From assembly GCA_013388755.1 (NCBI GenBank), contig JACAEQ010000064.1, forward strand, positions 1 through 62,063: DNA of 62,063 nt. The letters are read 5' to 3'. Below, one piece after another: positions 25,196-35,989 of the stretch (positions are counted from its first letter, which is position 1; the number at the start of each line of letters is the position of its first letter). The notes beneath the pieces are model-generated. The model saw nothing but the letters and a program-made list of their open reading frames with translations, made no database searches and was not told the origin of the DNA. The position numbers were made by a program, and so were the translations under genes. The stretch is from Chloroflexota bacterium. GTDB taxonomy: Bacteria; Chloroflexota; Chloroflexia; Chloroflexales; Roseiflexaceae.

Positions 25196-26242
25196 TTACC
25201 CCATCACCAGTTTGCCGCGCCACTTGGCGTACACCGCATAGTCCACGAAGGTTTCACGCGCCAGATAGGCAGTGGTGAGCGGGGCGCGCTCACGGCGTTC
25301 AACCAGTGCATCGGTGACCCGCAGCGCATACGCGTCGGAACCGGCACCCGATCCATAGGTCGCCATGAAGATCGTGTCACCCGGTTTTGCCACATCGAGC
25401 ACGGCGCACAGACCAAGAAGCGCGGCGGCTGAGTAGGCATTGCCAATCTTCGGCGATAGGAGGCCGGGCGCAATCTGTTGTGGTGTGAACCCGAGCTGTT
25501 TCGCGACCGTCTGCGGGAAACGCGCGTTTGGCTGGTGAAACACAGCGTAGGTGAAATCCGAAGGCTTTGCGCCAAGATCGTTGAGCAGCCGTTCAGCCGC
25601 ACCGCGCGAGGTGCTGAAGTAGGCGGGTTCGCCCGTAAAACGATGCCCGTGGACCGGATAGGCCGTATCAGCGCGCCGGAAGAAATCGGGTGTATCGGTG
25701 ACGTAGGATGTTGTGCCTTCGATCACCGCAACCGCATCTGCGGCCGGGCCGACCAGGAACGCGGCCGCGCCAGCCGCCGCAGTGTACTCCAGCGCATCAC
25801 CCGGGCGTCCCTGAGCTGTGTCGGCGCCGATTGCCAGGACGTACTCCGCCATCCCGCTGCCGATCATGCCCATCGCTGCCGTCAGCGCCTCCGAGCCGGC
25901 CTTGCAGGCAAATTCCCAGTCAGCGGCGCTGACCCAGGGCGTCGCACCGAGCGCTTCGGCAACCAGTGTGCCTGACGGCTTGACCGAGTAGGGATGGCTC
26001 TCGCTGCCGACCCACACGGCAGAGAGGCGCCCGGCAGCCAGACGCGCGCGAGCCAGCGCGCTGCGCGCCGCTTCGATCGACATCGTGATCGTGTCTTCGT
26101 CCGGGCCGGGGACGCTCTTCGAGTCTACCGGCACACCGCCGGCGCCGTCCCAGATGCGGGCAATTTCACGGGCGGCAATGCGAAAGCGTGGAATATAGAC
26201 GCCGTAGCCGGCGATGCCCACGGGCCGCTCGGGTTTCATCAT
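25196..26242 (-). CDS. Archaeal-type hydroxymethylglutaryl-CoA synthase
   Basis: Condenses acetoacetyl-CoA and acetyl-CoA to HMG-CoA in the mevalonate pathway. Start 26242 has AAGGAG 7 nt upstream and gives 348 residues, the archaeal length. Catalytic residues are intact: Glu81 in VGSESHPYSVKP, Cys113 in DWEFACKAGSEAL, His236 in AVFHQPNARFP; also SVPGPDEDT, ADTAQGRPGDALEYTAAAG and the C-terminal YGSGAGSDAY. It is encoded directly upstream of the thiolase and DUF35 genes, the same order as in archaeal operons, which points to a channelled complex and to ancient transfer between domains. Confidence 0.95.
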   Translation of the reverse strand: MMKPERPVGIAGYGVYIPRFRIAAREIARIWDGAGGVPVDSKSVPGPDEDTITMSIEAARSALARARLAAGRLSAVWVGSESHPYSVKPSGTLVAEALGATPWVSAADWEFACKAGSEALTAAMGMIGSGMAEYVLAIGADTAQGRPGDALEYTAAAGAAAFLVGPAADAVAVIEGTTSYVTDTPDFFRRADTAYPVHGHRFTGEPAYFSTSRGAAERLLNDLGAKPSDFTYAVFHQPNARFPQTVAKQLGFTPQQIAPGLLSPKIGNAYSAAALLGLCAVLDVAKPGDTIFMATYGSGAGSDAYALRVTDALVERRERAPLTTAYLARETFVDYAVYAKWRGKLVMG

Positions 26243-26396
26243 ATGGTTTCTCCTTCCGGGGTCAAAACAAAAGACAGAGACACAATGAACCTGCATCGCG
26301 CCGGTGTGTGGGTAGGTAGCATGAAGAAGGCATCACAGCGGCGGGATGCAACGTTCCTGGTTCTCTGCCTGTTCGTATGACCTTCTGCTCGGGCGA

Positions 26397-27713
26397 TCAG
26401 CTCCTGATTGCCACGACATGCGTTGTGTTTCGTAACTCGGCCAGTAGTTCGCTGGCGCGACCCGGCTTGATCACGCGCTCTTCGACCATGCGGGCCACAA
26501 TGTCGTCAATTTCATGCCCGTGCGCACCCGCCGCCATGGCAATCTGGCGCGCGTGGAGGCTCATGTGACCGCGCTGAATTCCCTCGGTGGCCAGCGCACG
26601 CATCGCTGCCAGGTTCGATGCCAGGCCGGCGCAGACGCAGATCTCGGCAAGCTCGTGGGCATGCGTGACGCCCAGCAGTTTGAGCGCCGCCTGCGCCGCC
26701 GGATGTACCTTCGTCGCGCCGCCGACCACGCCAACCGCCAGTGGCATCTCAAGGGTGCCGACCAGGTTCCCCTGCGCGTCGCGCTCCCAGTGCGACAGTG
26801 ACGTATACTGGCCACTGCGCGCCGCATAGGCGTGGGCGCCCGCTTCAACCGCGCGCCAGTCGTTGCCGGTCGCGATCAGTATCGGGTCAATGCCATTCAG
26901 AATACCTTTGTTGTGTGTCGCCGCGCGATACGGATCTACCACGGCAAAGGCGTGCGCCCACAGGATACCCTCGATCACCTCGTCGCCGCTCAGGCCATCC
27001 CGTGCCAGCGACTGCGCCGGAACGATTGCCCGCGCCCGCGCGAGGCGACGATCGCTCAGGTTCGAAAGAATCCGCAGATATGCGCGCCCACCGCTGAGTT
27101 CTTCGAGCAGCGGCGCAACTGCTTCGGCCATGGTATTGATGGCATTGGCCCCCATCGCGTCGCGGCAGTCGATCATCAGGTGAACGACGAGCATCGGGCC
27201 CATCGGGCTCGTGTCGAAAAAGCGCACTTCAATATCCTGCGCTCCGCCGCCAAGTGCAACCAGGCTACCGCTCTGGCGGTTGGCCAGCGCAAGGATCACA
27301 TGGCGCTGCGCCAGGATCTCGAGTCGCGCGCGATGCGGATCCGCGACGCCAACCAGTTGCACCTGCCCGATCATCAGCGGTGGCGTTGAGTCAGCGTGAA
27401 AGCCGCCACCATCACGCACCAGCTTTGCAGCGTAACTGGCGCCGGCAACGATTGACGGCTCTTCGACCACCATTGGTATCAGTACATCACGACCATTGAT
27501 GCAGAAGTTGGTGGCGATACCAATTGGCAGGTTGAAGGTGCCGATGACATTCTCGATCATCTTGTCAGCGCGCTCGACGGTCAGGGCGCCATTGCCCCCG
27601 TGGAGCTGGCGCAGGTCCTCATCGGTCAACCCGTCGAACGACTTGACCGCATCCAGCCGTTCAAGTGGATTGAGCTGGTAGAACCCGCTGAGCCGTGAGT
27701 TGCGCATTCCCAT
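26397..27713 (-). CDS. Class II hydroxymethylglutaryl-CoA reductase
   Basis: Reduces HMG-CoA to mevalonate (or the reverse). The 438-residue, membrane-free protein has the class II features [17 protein letters not shown], the catalytic Glu in [11 protein letters not shown], Asp in [12 protein letters not shown], Lys in [12 protein letters not shown], and the flap His in [14 protein letters not shown] precedes the start codon. It lies 154 nt upstream of the HMG-CoA synthase gene on the same strand; the gap contains no gene, and the promoter before this gene probably serves the whole operon. Cofactor preference (NADH or NADPH) cannot be read safely. Confidence 0.95.
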   Translation of the reverse strand: MGMRNSRLSGFYQLNPLERLDAVKSFDGLTDEDLRQLHGGNGALTVERADKMIENVIGTFNLPIGIATNFCINGRDVLIPMVVEEPSIVAGASYAAKLVRDGGGFHADSTPPLMIGQVQLVGVADPHRARLEILAQRHVILALANRQSGSLVALGGGAQDIEVRFFDTSPMGPMLVVHLMIDCRDAMGANAINTMAEAVAPLLEELSGGRAYLRILSNLSDRRLARARAIVPAQSLARDGLSGDEVIEGILWAHAFAVVDPYRAATHNKGILNGIDPILIATGNDWRAVEAGAHAYAARSGQYTSLSHWERDAQGNLVGTLEMPLAVGVVGGATKVHPAAQAALKLLGVTHAHELAEICVCAGLASNLAAMRALATEGIQRGHMSLHARQIAMAAGAHGHEIDDIVARMVEERVIKPGRASELLAELRNTTHVVAIRS

Positions 27714-27766
27714 GGTTGTCCATTGCTCCTGTTGTTTATGTTATGCTCTGATGAGAACTACGCGCG

Positions 27767-27775
27767 AGTATACCA
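27767..27775 (-). promoter_or_regulatory. Extended -10 promoter of the mevalonate operon
   Basis: On the minus strand TGGTATACT (TG at 27774-27775, -10 TATACT at 27767-27772) fits an extended -10. A TTGACA lies too far upstream to pair with it. Predicted leader about 45 nt. Confidence 0.55.
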
Positions 27776-27831
27776 GTGAGATCCATTCAAACCATCCGTG
27801 AAAGCTGTCAAAACCTATCATTCACCTGTCG

Positions 27832-28584
27832 TTGACTTTCATGACACGATCACGAACTGTGCAAGGGTTCCTCATCATCTACGCCATTGCTACACTACTG
27901 GCGTCGTGCAATCTGGCGGTACCCGGCGTTGCGCCTGTCACGACCCGGGCGCTCGTTCCACTTGATACGGCGCTTGCCGCTGCCCCGGCGCCTGCCACGG
28001 CCGCCGGGTATCTACTGCGCGACAGCGCAGGCTTCCGGCTCGTTGGCGGGCTTAGTTTCAGTGCCGGCGCGGATCCCACGCCAATCGATCCGCCGGTACA
28101 ACAGGCGTGGATTGATGCCAGTGCTGCTGACGCTGCACTGAGCGCCGGTATGCAACCCGCTGGCGATACATCATACATGGCCGTTCTGGTCACGGGTATG
28201 TTCGAAGGGCCAGGTTCTTACGGCCCGGGTGGTATCGTTGCCTACTATGTGCGCGATCCGGCAATTGTTCCGCTGTCCTGGCAGGAGACGACCATTGCCC
28301 TGCTGGTGGCAACACCCGATCGGTTCGAGCCTGTGCCGGTGCGTGTCACCGGTGCGCTGGTGGCCAGTGCAAGCGAGGCGTTGCTGGTCGAAGCCATCGG
28401 GCCGGGTGGTCTCCCGGTGCCTTCTGCGCGCCAGGTCAAACTGCGCGCACCGGTACGCGACACGGCGCTGCTGGCAATGCTGACGGCGGCGCCGGGTGGT
28501 GCGGTGCGCTACGGGAAGGTGCAGATCGAAGGGATCTGGCGCAATGGCGAGCTGGTGCCGCTGAGCATACGGATCGTTGCTTGA
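27832..28584 (+). CDS. Secreted lipoprotein of unknown function
   Basis: The 250-residue protein starts with an N-terminal signal containing lipobox LLASC (Cys at about 26), then a short Pro/Ala spacer and a single domain of about 190 residues (GYLLRDSAGFRLVGGLSF, SYMAVLVTGMFEGPGSYGPGG, GKVQIEGIWRNGELVPLSI). The last block resembles a small beta-barrel in which a short-chain product is described by its own text, but I recognise no family. ATG 27832 or 27841 could start it; neither has a clear Shine-Dalgarno. It is divergent from the mevalonate operon. Confidence 0.7.
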   Translation: MTFMTRSRTVQGFLIIYAIATLLASCNLAVPGVAPVTTRALVPLDTALAAAPAPATAAGYLLRDSAGFRLVGGLSFSAGADPTPIDPPVQQAWIDASAADAALSAGMQPAGDTSYMAVLVTGMFEGPGSYGPGGIVAYYVRDPAIVPLSWQETTIALLVATPDRFEPVPVRVTGALVASASEALLVEAIGPGGLPVPSARQVKLRAPVRDTALLAMLTAAPGGAVRYGKVQIEGIWRNGELVPLSIRIVA

Positions 28585-28774
28585 GCGTAGCGATGGCCGG
28601 TTCGCATAAACTATTTCTGCCAGCCCTGCGCCTTCTGGTATGATTATGGCAACATGTACAAACCTTACCCCGGTGGGGTGGTGGTGAGCAGGACCGGCGG
28701 CGCGTCTGCGGTTCGCGGTTGCTGCTCGCCGCTGATGAACATTCAGTATTACAATCGGTAGACGCTCCGCCGTG

Positions 28775-28920
28775 GCCCTGAAGGGCTCGGCTTCGTTCGG
28801 GAAAGGCCGCCTGCGCGGCCTGCTGGTGAGCCCGCGTCGGCGGGCTTCGTACCGCATAGCCGCCTGCCTGCCGGCAGGCAGGCGGGCTTCAGCCCCACGG
28901 CCAGAACGTGCGGTATACCG
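28775..28920. repeat. Cluster of GC-rich palindromes (REP-like)
   Basis: Three stem-loops in tandem: AAGGCCGC…GCGGCC near 28804-28820, GCCCGC…GCGGGC near 28830-28846, and a perfect 26-nt palindrome at 28860-28885 with arm CCGCCTGCCTGCC. Flanking text includes GGCTTCGTACCGCAT and GGCTTCAGCCCC. The rest of the 432-nt gap 28585-29016 shows no gene, only the GAGGAGCGGAGG ribosome-binding region at its end. Confidence 0.7.
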
Positions 28921-29016
28921 GCTTTATTTTTTGATCTTATGAGCGGGGCCTGAATGCCTGGTGATCGGCAGGCGTCCGGGGGCTCGCGTGCGCGATGATG
29001 AGGAGCGGAGGCTGGG

Positions 29017-31005
29017 ATGGAGATAGGCAAACTGCTGATCGCCAACCGGGGGGAAATTGCCGTCCGTATCATGCGCGCCTGCCATGCCCTGGGCATCGCC
29101 ACGGTCGCCGTCTACAGCGAGGCGGACAGGACGGCGCTGCATGTGCGCATGGCCGATGAGGCGCTGCCGATCGGGCCGGCCCCGGCGCCCGAGAGCTACC
29201 TGCGCGGCGACGCCATTATCGAGGCGGCGCTGCGCGTCGGTGCGCAGGCGATCCATCCCGGTTACGGCTTCCTCTCCGAACGCGCTGCCTTTGCCCGTGC
29301 CTGTCGTGCCGCTGGCCTGGTGTTCGTCGGGCCGCCGCCGGAAGCGATTGAAGCGGTTGGCGACAAGATCGCCGCCCGCCGCCTGGCGATCATGGCGGGC
29401 GTGCCCGTGGCGCCGGGTTACCATGGCGCCGCGCAACGTGATGACGAACTGGTGCGTGAAGCAGAGCGGATTGGTTATCCGCTGCTGATCAAGGCCAGCG
29501 CCGGCGGCGGCGGTCGCGGCATGCGGATTGTCGGCCAGGCGGCGGAGTTCCTGCCATTACTCGAAAGCGCCAGGCGCGAGGCGCGCGCCGCCTTTGGCGA
29601 CGATACTGTGTTTCTCGAAAAGCTGATCGCCCGGCCACGCCACATTGAGGTGCAGATTCTCGCAGACGCCCACGGCCATTGCGTTCACCTGTTCGAACGT
29701 GAATGCTCGATCCAGCGCCGCCATCAAAAGATCATCGAGGAGTCGCCCTCAACGGTGCTGACGCCGGCACTGCGCGAGATGATCGGCGCCGCTGCGGTGC
29801 GCCTGGCGCGCGCCGCCGGCTATGTTAACGCCGGGACGGCCGAGTTTCTCTATGACGAGGCCGGCGGTAGTTTCGCTTTCCTCGAAATGAACACCCGCCT
29901 GCAGGTGGAGCATCCGGTGACCGAATGCGTCACCGGTGTGGACCTGGTGCAACTCCAGATTGCAATCGCCGGCGGCGCGCCGCTCCCCTTCCGCCAGGAG
30001 GATCTCCGCCAGCAGGGGCACGCGATCGAGGCACGCATCTGCGCCGAAGATCCGATCACCTTTCTGCCCGCCAGCGGCCATCTGACACGTTTCGCACCGC
30101 CTGCCGGGCCAGGCATTCGTAACGAGGCCGGCGTCGAGACCGGTGATGAGGTTACGGTTCACTATGACTCGCTGCTGGCGAAACTCATCGTCCATGCCAC
30201 GGGCCGCCCGGCCGCCGTGGCGGCGCTGCGTGCCGCGCTCGATGTCTATGATGTGGCGGGTGTGATCACCAATCTGCCGCTGCTGCGCGCAATTGCGGCT
30301 CATCCGGCCTTTGCCGGAGGCGCAACAACGACCGATTTTCTGGTGGCGCATGATATAACCGGGCAACTGGCCGTAACCGTCCAGACGCCTGATGAAGCGT
30401 TCCTGGCGGCGGCGCTTGCCGATGTGGTGCCCGCGATGGCAACCGGAGCGCCGCATGACCCGTGGGCCTGGCCTGGCCCCTGGCGCATGTTGCGCGCCGG
30501 TATGCCGCTCCGTTACCGTGCTGGTGGCGTGGAGCGGCTGGTGATCGTCTCCGAGCGTGCCGTCGGCTGGCGAGTTGAGGTTGATACGGCGCTCTACGAG
30601 GCCGAGGTGCTGGTCGCGCGCCCGAATTACCTGGCCGTGCGCCTGGCGAGCGGGCGAATCGAACGTTTTGCGCTGGCGCGTGATGGCGCGCTGCTCACGA
30701 TTGCATGGCGCGATCGCCGCTACCGCATCGAACGATCCGGTGCGCCGGATGTTGACCATCCGGGTACTCATGGGCACAGCCATGGACGTGCCGGGCTGGA
30801 AGCACCAATGCCCGGGACAATCGTGCGGGTGCTGGCACACGAGGGCGAGCGTGTTGCCGCACACCAGCCGCTTGTGGTGCTTGAGGCGATGAAAATGGAA
30901 CACATCGTTGTCGCGCCATACGATGGCGTGGTGGTGCGTCTGCCGTTTGCCGCCGGCGCGCTTGTCGTCAGGGGCGCGATGCTGGTCGAGCTGGAAGAAG
31001 GATAG
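29017..31005 (+). CDS. Biotin-dependent acyl-CoA carboxylase alpha subunit (biotin carboxylase plus BCCP)
   Basis: ATP-dependent carboxylation of biotin for an acyl-CoA carboxylase, probably propionyl-CoA (or acetyl-/methylcrotonyl-CoA). The 662 residues hold the biotin carboxylase domain (1-445: KLLIANRGEIAVRIMRACH, SAGGGGRGMRIV in the ATP grasp, ECSIQRRHQKIIEESPS, FLEMNTRLQVEHPVTE, GHAIEARICAEDP), a linker domain, and a C-terminal BCCP with biotinyl Lys626 in EAMKMEH. The beta subunit is not in the window. Placement just before the methylmalonyl-CoA mutase genes favours propionyl-CoA, but substrate is set by the missing beta chain. Confidence 0.93.
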   Translation: MEIGKLLIANRGEIAVRIMRACHALGIATVAVYSEADRTALHVRMADEALPIGPAPAPESYLRGDAIIEAALRVGAQAIHPGYGFLSERAAFARACRAAGLVFVGPPPEAIEAVGDKIAARRLAIMAGVPVAPGYHGAAQRDDELVREAERIGYPLLIKASAGGGGRGMRIVGQAAEFLPLLESARREARAAFGDDTVFLEKLIARPRHIEVQILADAHGHCVHLFERECSIQRRHQKIIEESPSTVLTPALREMIGAAAVRLARAAGYVNAGTAEFLYDEAGGSFAFLEMNTRLQVEHPVTECVTGVDLVQLQIAIAGGAPLPFRQEDLRQQGHAIEARICAEDPITFLPASGHLTRFAPPAGPGIRNEAGVETGDEVTVHYDSLLAKLIVHATGRPAAVAALRAALDVYDVAGVITNLPLLRAIAAHPAFAGGATTTDFLVAHDITGQLAVTVQTPDEAFLAAALADVVPAMATGAPHDPWAWPGPWRMLRAGMPLRYRAGGVERLVIVSERAVGWRVEVDTALYEAEVLVARPNYLAVRLASGRIERFALARDGALLTIAWRDRRYRIERSGAPDVDHPGTHGHSHGRAGLEAPMPGTIVRVLAHEGERVAAHQPLVVLEAMKMEHIVVAPYDGVVVRLPFAAGALVVRGAMLVELEEG

Positions 31006-31202
31006 CGCAGGCTGCTGAAGCGCAGCGATCTGTGCTGGCACGATGTCGTCCGGTGGTGCTGCCGATCGCGCGAAGCAACGAGTCTGAACCGCCAGCGATA
31101 GCTTTTGCGTCGCCAGAAAGCCGGAAGAAAGCACGATTCGCAATCAAGCAATGTGGCATCGGTTCTATCGCTGGCCCGGCAACCACACACATGCCTTTTT
31201 AC

Positions 31203-31211
31203 TGATATACT
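31203..31211 (+). promoter_or_regulatory. Extended -10 promoter of the mutAB operon
   Basis: TGATATACT (31203-31211) matches an extended -10. Predicted leader to ATG 31428 is about 210 nt and contains a dispersed repeat. Elsewhere the 422-nt gap 31006-31427 shows nothing recognisable. Confidence 0.5.
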
Positions 31212-31289
31212 ACCAGTACACCGTAAGCTGCACCCAGACCTGGGATTTGTTCACACCTGGGGGAACCATGTCTTTTTGCGTCGGCGGTT

Positions 31290-31400
31290 CGATGGAGCAT
31301 GGCGCTGATGTCGTGGACGCAGCACGCTGCGGCCCGACCCGCCGCCGATGGTTCATGTCGGGAGCATCCCCCGCGCCCCCGATCGTGAACAGTTGCCAGA
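31290..31400. repeat. Dispersed repeat with GCATCCCCCG and CCCGATCGTGA blocks
   Basis: GCTGCGGCCC, GCATCCCCCG and CCCGATCGTGA occur in the same order and spacing class as at about 52515-52600. The function is unknown. Confidence 0.5.
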
Positions 31401-31427
31401 CCTGTTATGCCGGCGAGGAGCATTGCC

Positions 31428-33596
31428 ATGAACGATGATGGGCAGTCAACGGCGATGGGCGACGCTGAGATGCAGCGCCTGTTCGACATGTTTCCGCCTG
31501 CGAGCTATGATCAGTGGCGCCAGGCGGCGGAGAAAACCTTGAAGGGTGCCCCCTTCGAGAAACGGCTGATCACCAGAACGTACGAAGCCATCAACCTTCA
31601 ACCCATCTATGTGGCCGACCATATCGCCGATCTGCCGCACGTGGCGTCACTACCCGGCCAGCCGCCGTATGTCCGCGGTACCCAGGCCTCCGGGCACATC
31701 GTGCACCCCTGGGATATCTGCCAGGAACTGCCCTACCCGACAGCCGCTGAAGTCAACCAGGCCGCGCGCGACGACCTGGTGCGTGGCCTGACGGCGCTCA
31801 ATGTGCCGCTCGATCAGGCAACCCTCCTCGGCATTGACCCCGACCAGGCTCCGGCGAACCTGGTGGGCCAGGGCGGCGTGTCGCTCGCAACCGTGAATGA
31901 CCTGGCCACACTGATTGATGGCATCGCGCTTGATCATACGCCCGTGCTGCTGGCAGCAGGCGCCAACGCGCTCCCGATCGCGGCGCTGCTGATGGTCGCG
32001 GCTGAGCGCCAGGGCATCGCGCATGATCAGGTGTCCGGTTGTATCGGCATGGACCCGCTCGGCGCGCTGGCGGCACACGGAACGGTGCCGCTCGCACTCG
32101 AGCGCAGCTATGACATCATGGCCCGGCTGACCGCATGGGCGCAGACGCATGCGCCCCGGCTGCGCACGATCCTGGTGGCGCTCCATCCATACCACAATGG
32201 AGGTGCCAGCACCGTGCAGGATCTGGCGTATGCGTTGGCCACAGGCGTCGAGTACCTGCGCGCGATGCTGGCCCGTGGCCTGGCGGTGGATCTCGTCGCG
32301 CCGCGGATGCAGTTTGCCTTTTCAATCGGCGCGAACTTCTTCATGGAGATTGCACGCCTGCGCGCCGCGCGCATGCTCTGGGCGCGGGTTGTGTCCGCCT
32401 TCGACGGCGATCTCCAGGCGCAAAAGATGCGCCTCCACGGGCGAACCTCTGCCTGGACCAGGACGCGCTACGATGCCTACAACAATATGCTGCGCGCGAC
32501 AAGCGAGGCGATGGCAGGGGTCATGGGTGGGTGTGACAGCCTGCACGTCGGCCCGTTTGACGAGGCAATCGGCCTGCCTGATGAGTTCTCGCGCCGGATC
32601 GCGCGCAATGTACAGATTATTCTGAAGGAGGAATGTAACTTCTTCCGCCTGGTTGACCCGGCTGGCGGCGCCTGGTCGGTCGAGACGCTGACCGATGAGA
32701 TTGCCCGTAAGGCGTGGGAACTGTTCCAGGAGATCGAACGCCAGGGCGGGATGGCTGCCGCGTTGCGCGCCGGCCTGCCGCAGGCAGCGGTTGCTGCCAC
32801 ACGCAATGAGCGTTTCACCCAGATAGCCCAGCGCCGCGAGGTCATTATCGGCGTCAACATGTATGCCAACCTCAAGGAACAACCACTGGTGGCGCGCCGG
32901 GTGGATAGCGCCACGCTGCAGGTGGAGCGAACCACCGATCTGCAGCGCGCGCGTCTGCAGATCGATCCTGTGGCACATCACGCGGCCCTCGAAGCGCTGG
33001 CGCAGGCGCCTGCCGCAATGCCGGAGCGCCTGGTCGAACTTGCGCTCGAAGCAGTGCGCGCCGGCGCCACCCTCGGCGAGCTCTCTACCGCGCTTGCGGG
33101 GGGGCACACCGGGCTGGCGATTGACGCCATACCGGCCCACCGTGCTGCCGAACGCTTCGAGGCCCTGCGAGCGGCCGCCGACGAGGTAACGGCGCGCACC
33201 GGTGTGCGTCCGGCGGTCTTTCTCGCCAGCATGGGGCCGGTACCGCAACACAAAGCGCGTGCCGATTTTGCGACCGGTTTCTTCGAGGCCGGCGGATTCG
33301 CAGTCATCGGCAATGATGGCTTCGCAACGGCTGAAGAGGCGGCCCGGGCCGCGCTTGCCTCGCAGGCCTCGATTGTCACCATCTGCTCGACCGATGACAC
33401 GTACCCGGCGATTGTACCAGCCCTGACGAGTCTGCTCAAATCGCAACGCCCGGATATCACTGTCGTGCTGGCCGGATATCCGGCCGATCAGATTGAGGCG
33501 CATCGGGCCGCCGGCGTTGATGAGTTCATTCATCTGCGCGCCGACTGCTACGCAACCCTGGCCCGGCTGCAGCAATTGAAAGGAGTTGTCGCGTGA
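31428..33596 (+). CDS. mutA: Methylmalonyl-CoA mutase small (alpha/beta non-catalytic) subunit
   Basis: Non-catalytic partner of the adenosylcobalamin mutase, 722 residues. It shares the TIM-barrel fold ([55 protein letters not shown]) and a C-terminal flavodoxin-like domain, but that domain lacks the cobalamin-ligating DxHxxG: the corresponding stretch reads [15 protein letters not shown]. This is the expected state for the small subunit. Start 31428 is chosen because GAGGAG lies 8 nt upstream; the frame is open from 31407. Its stop overlaps the mutB start. Confidence 0.95.
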   Translation: MNDDGQSTAMGDAEMQRLFDMFPPASYDQWRQAAEKTLKGAPFEKRLITRTYEAINLQPIYVADHIADLPHVASLPGQPPYVRGTQASGHIVHPWDICQELPYPTAAEVNQAARDDLVRGLTALNVPLDQATLLGIDPDQAPANLVGQGGVSLATVNDLATLIDGIALDHTPVLLAAGANALPIAALLMVAAERQGIAHDQVSGCIGMDPLGALAAHGTVPLALERSYDIMARLTAWAQTHAPRLRTILVALHPYHNGGASTVQDLAYALATGVEYLRAMLARGLAVDLVAPRMQFAFSIGANFFMEIARLRAARMLWARVVSAFDGDLQAQKMRLHGRTSAWTRTRYDAYNNMLRATSEAMAGVMGGCDSLHVGPFDEAIGLPDEFSRRIARNVQIILKEECNFFRLVDPAGGAWSVETLTDEIARKAWELFQEIERQGGMAAALRAGLPQAAVAATRNERFTQIAQRREVIIGVNMYANLKEQPLVARRVDSATLQVERTTDLQRARLQIDPVAHHAALEALAQAPAAMPERLVELALEAVRAGATLGELSTALAGGHTGLAIDAIPAHRAAERFEALRAAADEVTARTGVRPAVFLASMGPVPQHKARADFATGFFEAGGFAVIGNDGFATAEEAARAALASQASIVTICSTDDTYPAIVPALTSLLKSQRPDITVVLAGYPADQIEAHRAAGVDEFIHLRADCYATLARLQQLKGVVA

Positions 33597-35773
33597 AAAC
33601 GCCCGATTTCACTACGCTGCCCTACCGTGATGGCGCTGCTGCACCGAGCCTTGCACAATGGCGGGAACAGGTCACGCGCGAAGCCGGCAAACCCCTCGAG
33701 GCGCTGACCTGGCGCACCATGGAACAGATTGATGTGCGCCCGCTCTACACCGCCGAGGATATGGCCGGCCTGGAGCATCTCGGCTTCACCGCGGGCATTC
33801 CGCCATACCTGCGTGGCCCATACCCGACGATGTATGTCACCCAGCCGTGGACGGTGCGCCAGTATGCCGGCTTTTCGACCGCCGAAGCCAGTAATGCCTT
33901 CTACCGGCGCAATCTGGCCGCCGGCCAGAAAGGGCTGTCGGTGGCCTTCGACCTTGCGACCCACCGTGGTTATGACTCGGATCACCCGCGCGTGGTGGGT
34001 GACGTGGGCAAGGCCGGCGTGGCAATTGACTCCATCCTCGACGCCAAGATCCTGTTCGATGGCATCCCGCTCGACCAGATGTCGGTGTCAATGACGATGA
34101 ACGGCGCCGTGATCCCGGTGATGGCCTTCTATATCGTGGCTGCGGAAGAACAGGGGGTGCGCCAGGAGCAACTCACCGGCACGATCCAGAACGACATCCT
34201 CAAAGAGTACATGGTGCGCAATACCTACATCTACCCGCCGGAACCCTCCATGCGCATCATCGCCGATATTTTCGCCTACACCGCGCAGCACATGCCGAAG
34301 TTCAACAGCATCAGTATTTCCGGCTATCACATGCAGGAAGCGGGCGCAACGGCCGATCTTGAGCTCGGCTATACGCTGGCAGACGGCCTCGAATATGTGC
34401 GTGCCGGGCTCAAAGCGGGCATGACCATTGATACCTTTGCGCCGCGCCTTTCGTTCTTCTGGGCCATCGGTATGAACTACTTCATGGAAATCGCCAAGAT
34501 GCGCGCCGGGCGCCTCCTCTGGGCGAAGATCATCAAGCAGTTCGACCCCAGGGATTCGAAATCAATGGCGTTGCGCACGCACTCCCAGACATCGGGCTGG
34601 AGCCTGACGGAACAGGATCCCTTCAATAATGTGGCGCGCACCTGTATCGAGGCCATGGCTGCCGCGCTCGGCCATACCCAGTCGCTCCATACCAACTCGC
34701 TCGATGAGGCCATTGCCCTGCCGACTGACTTCTCGGCGCGTATCGCGCGCAATACGCAACTCTTCCTGCAGGAGGAGACCGGGATCTGCAAGATTGTTGA
34801 CCCGTGGGGCGGCGCCTTTTACCTCGAACGCCTCACGGATGCGCTGGCGCGGCGAGCCTGGGCACACATCCAGGAAGTTGAGGACCTGGGTGGCATGGCA
34901 AAAGCGATCGAGGCTGGCGTGCCGAAGCTGCGCATTGAGGAGGCCGCCGCGCGCCGCCAGGCGCATATCGACTCGGGCCAGGAAACGATTGTTGGCGTCA
35001 ATAAGTATCGCCTGGCATCCGAGGCACCCATCGAGATCCTTGAAGTTGATAACACTGCCGTTCGCCAGGCTCAGATTGAGCGCCTGGCGCGGCTGCGCGC
35101 CGAGCGCGATGAGACCCGCGTGCAGGCGGCGCTGGATGCCCTGACGCATGCCGCCGCCACGGGTGAAGGCAATCTGCTGGGGCTGGCGATCGAAGCGGCG
35201 CGCGCGCGTGCTACACTCGGCGAGATTTCCATGGCGATGGAGAAGGTCTTTGGCCGCTACAAGGCCGTCATTCGCTCGATCTCCGGCGTTTATGAGAGCG
35301 AATACAATGACGCCGAGCAGATCCAGCGCACCCGCGCGCTCGCTGACGCCTTTGCGCAGCAGGAAGGCCGCCGCCCGCGCATCCTGGTGGCCAAGATGGG
35401 CCAGGATGGTCACGACCGCGGCGCCAAGGTGGTGGCCACGGCATTTGCCGATCTCGGCTTCGACGTGGATATCGGCTCACTGTTCCAGACGCCGGAGGAA
35501 GTGGCTCGCCAGGCGGTTGAGAATGATGTACACGTGGTCGGTATCAGTTCGCTGGCTGCTGGCCACAAGACGCTGCTGCCGCAACTGGTGGAGGAACTGG
35601 CGAAACTTGGACGCGATGACATCACTGTCGTCATTGGCGGCGTGATCCCGGCACAGGATTACGCCTTCTTGAGGGAGCATGGCGCGGCCATGATCTTCGG
35701 GCCCGGCACGGTCATTCCGGTCGCGGCGGAAAAACTGTTGCTCGAACTGGGCCGACGGTTGCATACGGCGTGA
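33593..35773 (+). CDS. mutB: Methylmalonyl-CoA mutase large (catalytic) subunit
   Basis: Adenosylcobalamin-dependent isomerisation between methylmalonyl-CoA and succinyl-CoA. The 726 residues contain the substrate-binding barrel ([69 protein letters not shown]) and the C-terminal B12 domain with the cobalt-ligating His in [12 protein letters not shown], followed by the base-off motif residues SLFQTPEE and VIGGVIP. The start codon is GTG, overlapping the mutA stop by 4 nt (GTGA), so the pair is translationally coupled with near-equal output. Confidence 0.97.
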   Translation: MKTPDFTTLPYRDGAAAPSLAQWREQVTREAGKPLEALTWRTMEQIDVRPLYTAEDMAGLEHLGFTAGIPPYLRGPYPTMYVTQPWTVRQYAGFSTAEASNAFYRRNLAAGQKGLSVAFDLATHRGYDSDHPRVVGDVGKAGVAIDSILDAKILFDGIPLDQMSVSMTMNGAVIPVMAFYIVAAEEQGVRQEQLTGTIQNDILKEYMVRNTYIYPPEPSMRIIADIFAYTAQHMPKFNSISISGYHMQEAGATADLELGYTLADGLEYVRAGLKAGMTIDTFAPRLSFFWAIGMNYFMEIAKMRAGRLLWAKIIKQFDPRDSKSMALRTHSQTSGWSLTEQDPFNNVARTCIEAMAAALGHTQSLHTNSLDEAIALPTDFSARIARNTQLFLQEETGICKIVDPWGGAFYLERLTDALARRAWAHIQEVEDLGGMAKAIEAGVPKLRIEEAAARRQAHIDSGQETIVGVNKYRLASEAPIEILEVDNTAVRQAQIERLARLRAERDETRVQAALDALTHAAATGEGNLLGLAIEAARARATLGEISMAMEKVFGRYKAVIRSISGVYESEYNDAEQIQRTRALADAFAQQEGRRPRILVAKMGQDGHDRGAKVVATAFADLGFDVDIGSLFQTPEEVARQAVENDVHVVGISSLAAGHKTLLPQLVEELAKLGRDDITVVIGGVIPAQDYAFLREHGAAMIFGPGTVIPVAAEKLLLELGRRLHTA

Positions 35774-35775
35774 GG

Positions 35776-35960
35776 CGGTGGGAGACGGGGGGACGGGGAG
35801 ATGGGGAGATGGGGGGACGGGGAGATGGGGAGACAGGGAGACGGTAGAGTATCCAGATCCAGGCTCGAGTCTGAAAAGTCATCAAATCTCTCCCGCTCTC
35901 CCGCTCTCCTCCACTCTGCTTCTCCTGCTCTCCCGCTCTCCTGCTCTCCGCTTCCCTCGT
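35776..35960. repeat. Purine-tract/pyrimidine-tract dispersed repeat, copy 2
   Basis: A G/A-rich arm (35776-35843, runs of GGGGAGAT/GGGGACGG), a core with ATCCAGGCTC and GTCTGAAAAG, and a CT-rich arm (about 35885-35950, CCGCTCTCC repeats). Same layout as at 1-122. It separates mutB from meaB and has one stop-free frame that runs in frame into meaB. Confidence 0.85.
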
Positions 35961-35989
35961 CTCAGCAGACGATCGACACGAGACGCTTC

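Noticed and set aside
31428-33596. mutA considered a dead mutase because it lacks DxHxxG
   Set aside because: Absence of the cobalamin-binding motif is normal for the small subunit of the heterodimer.
35801-35989. N-terminal extension of MeaB by 63 residues
   Set aside because: It is encoded by the purine/pyrimidine repeat and has no family similarity.
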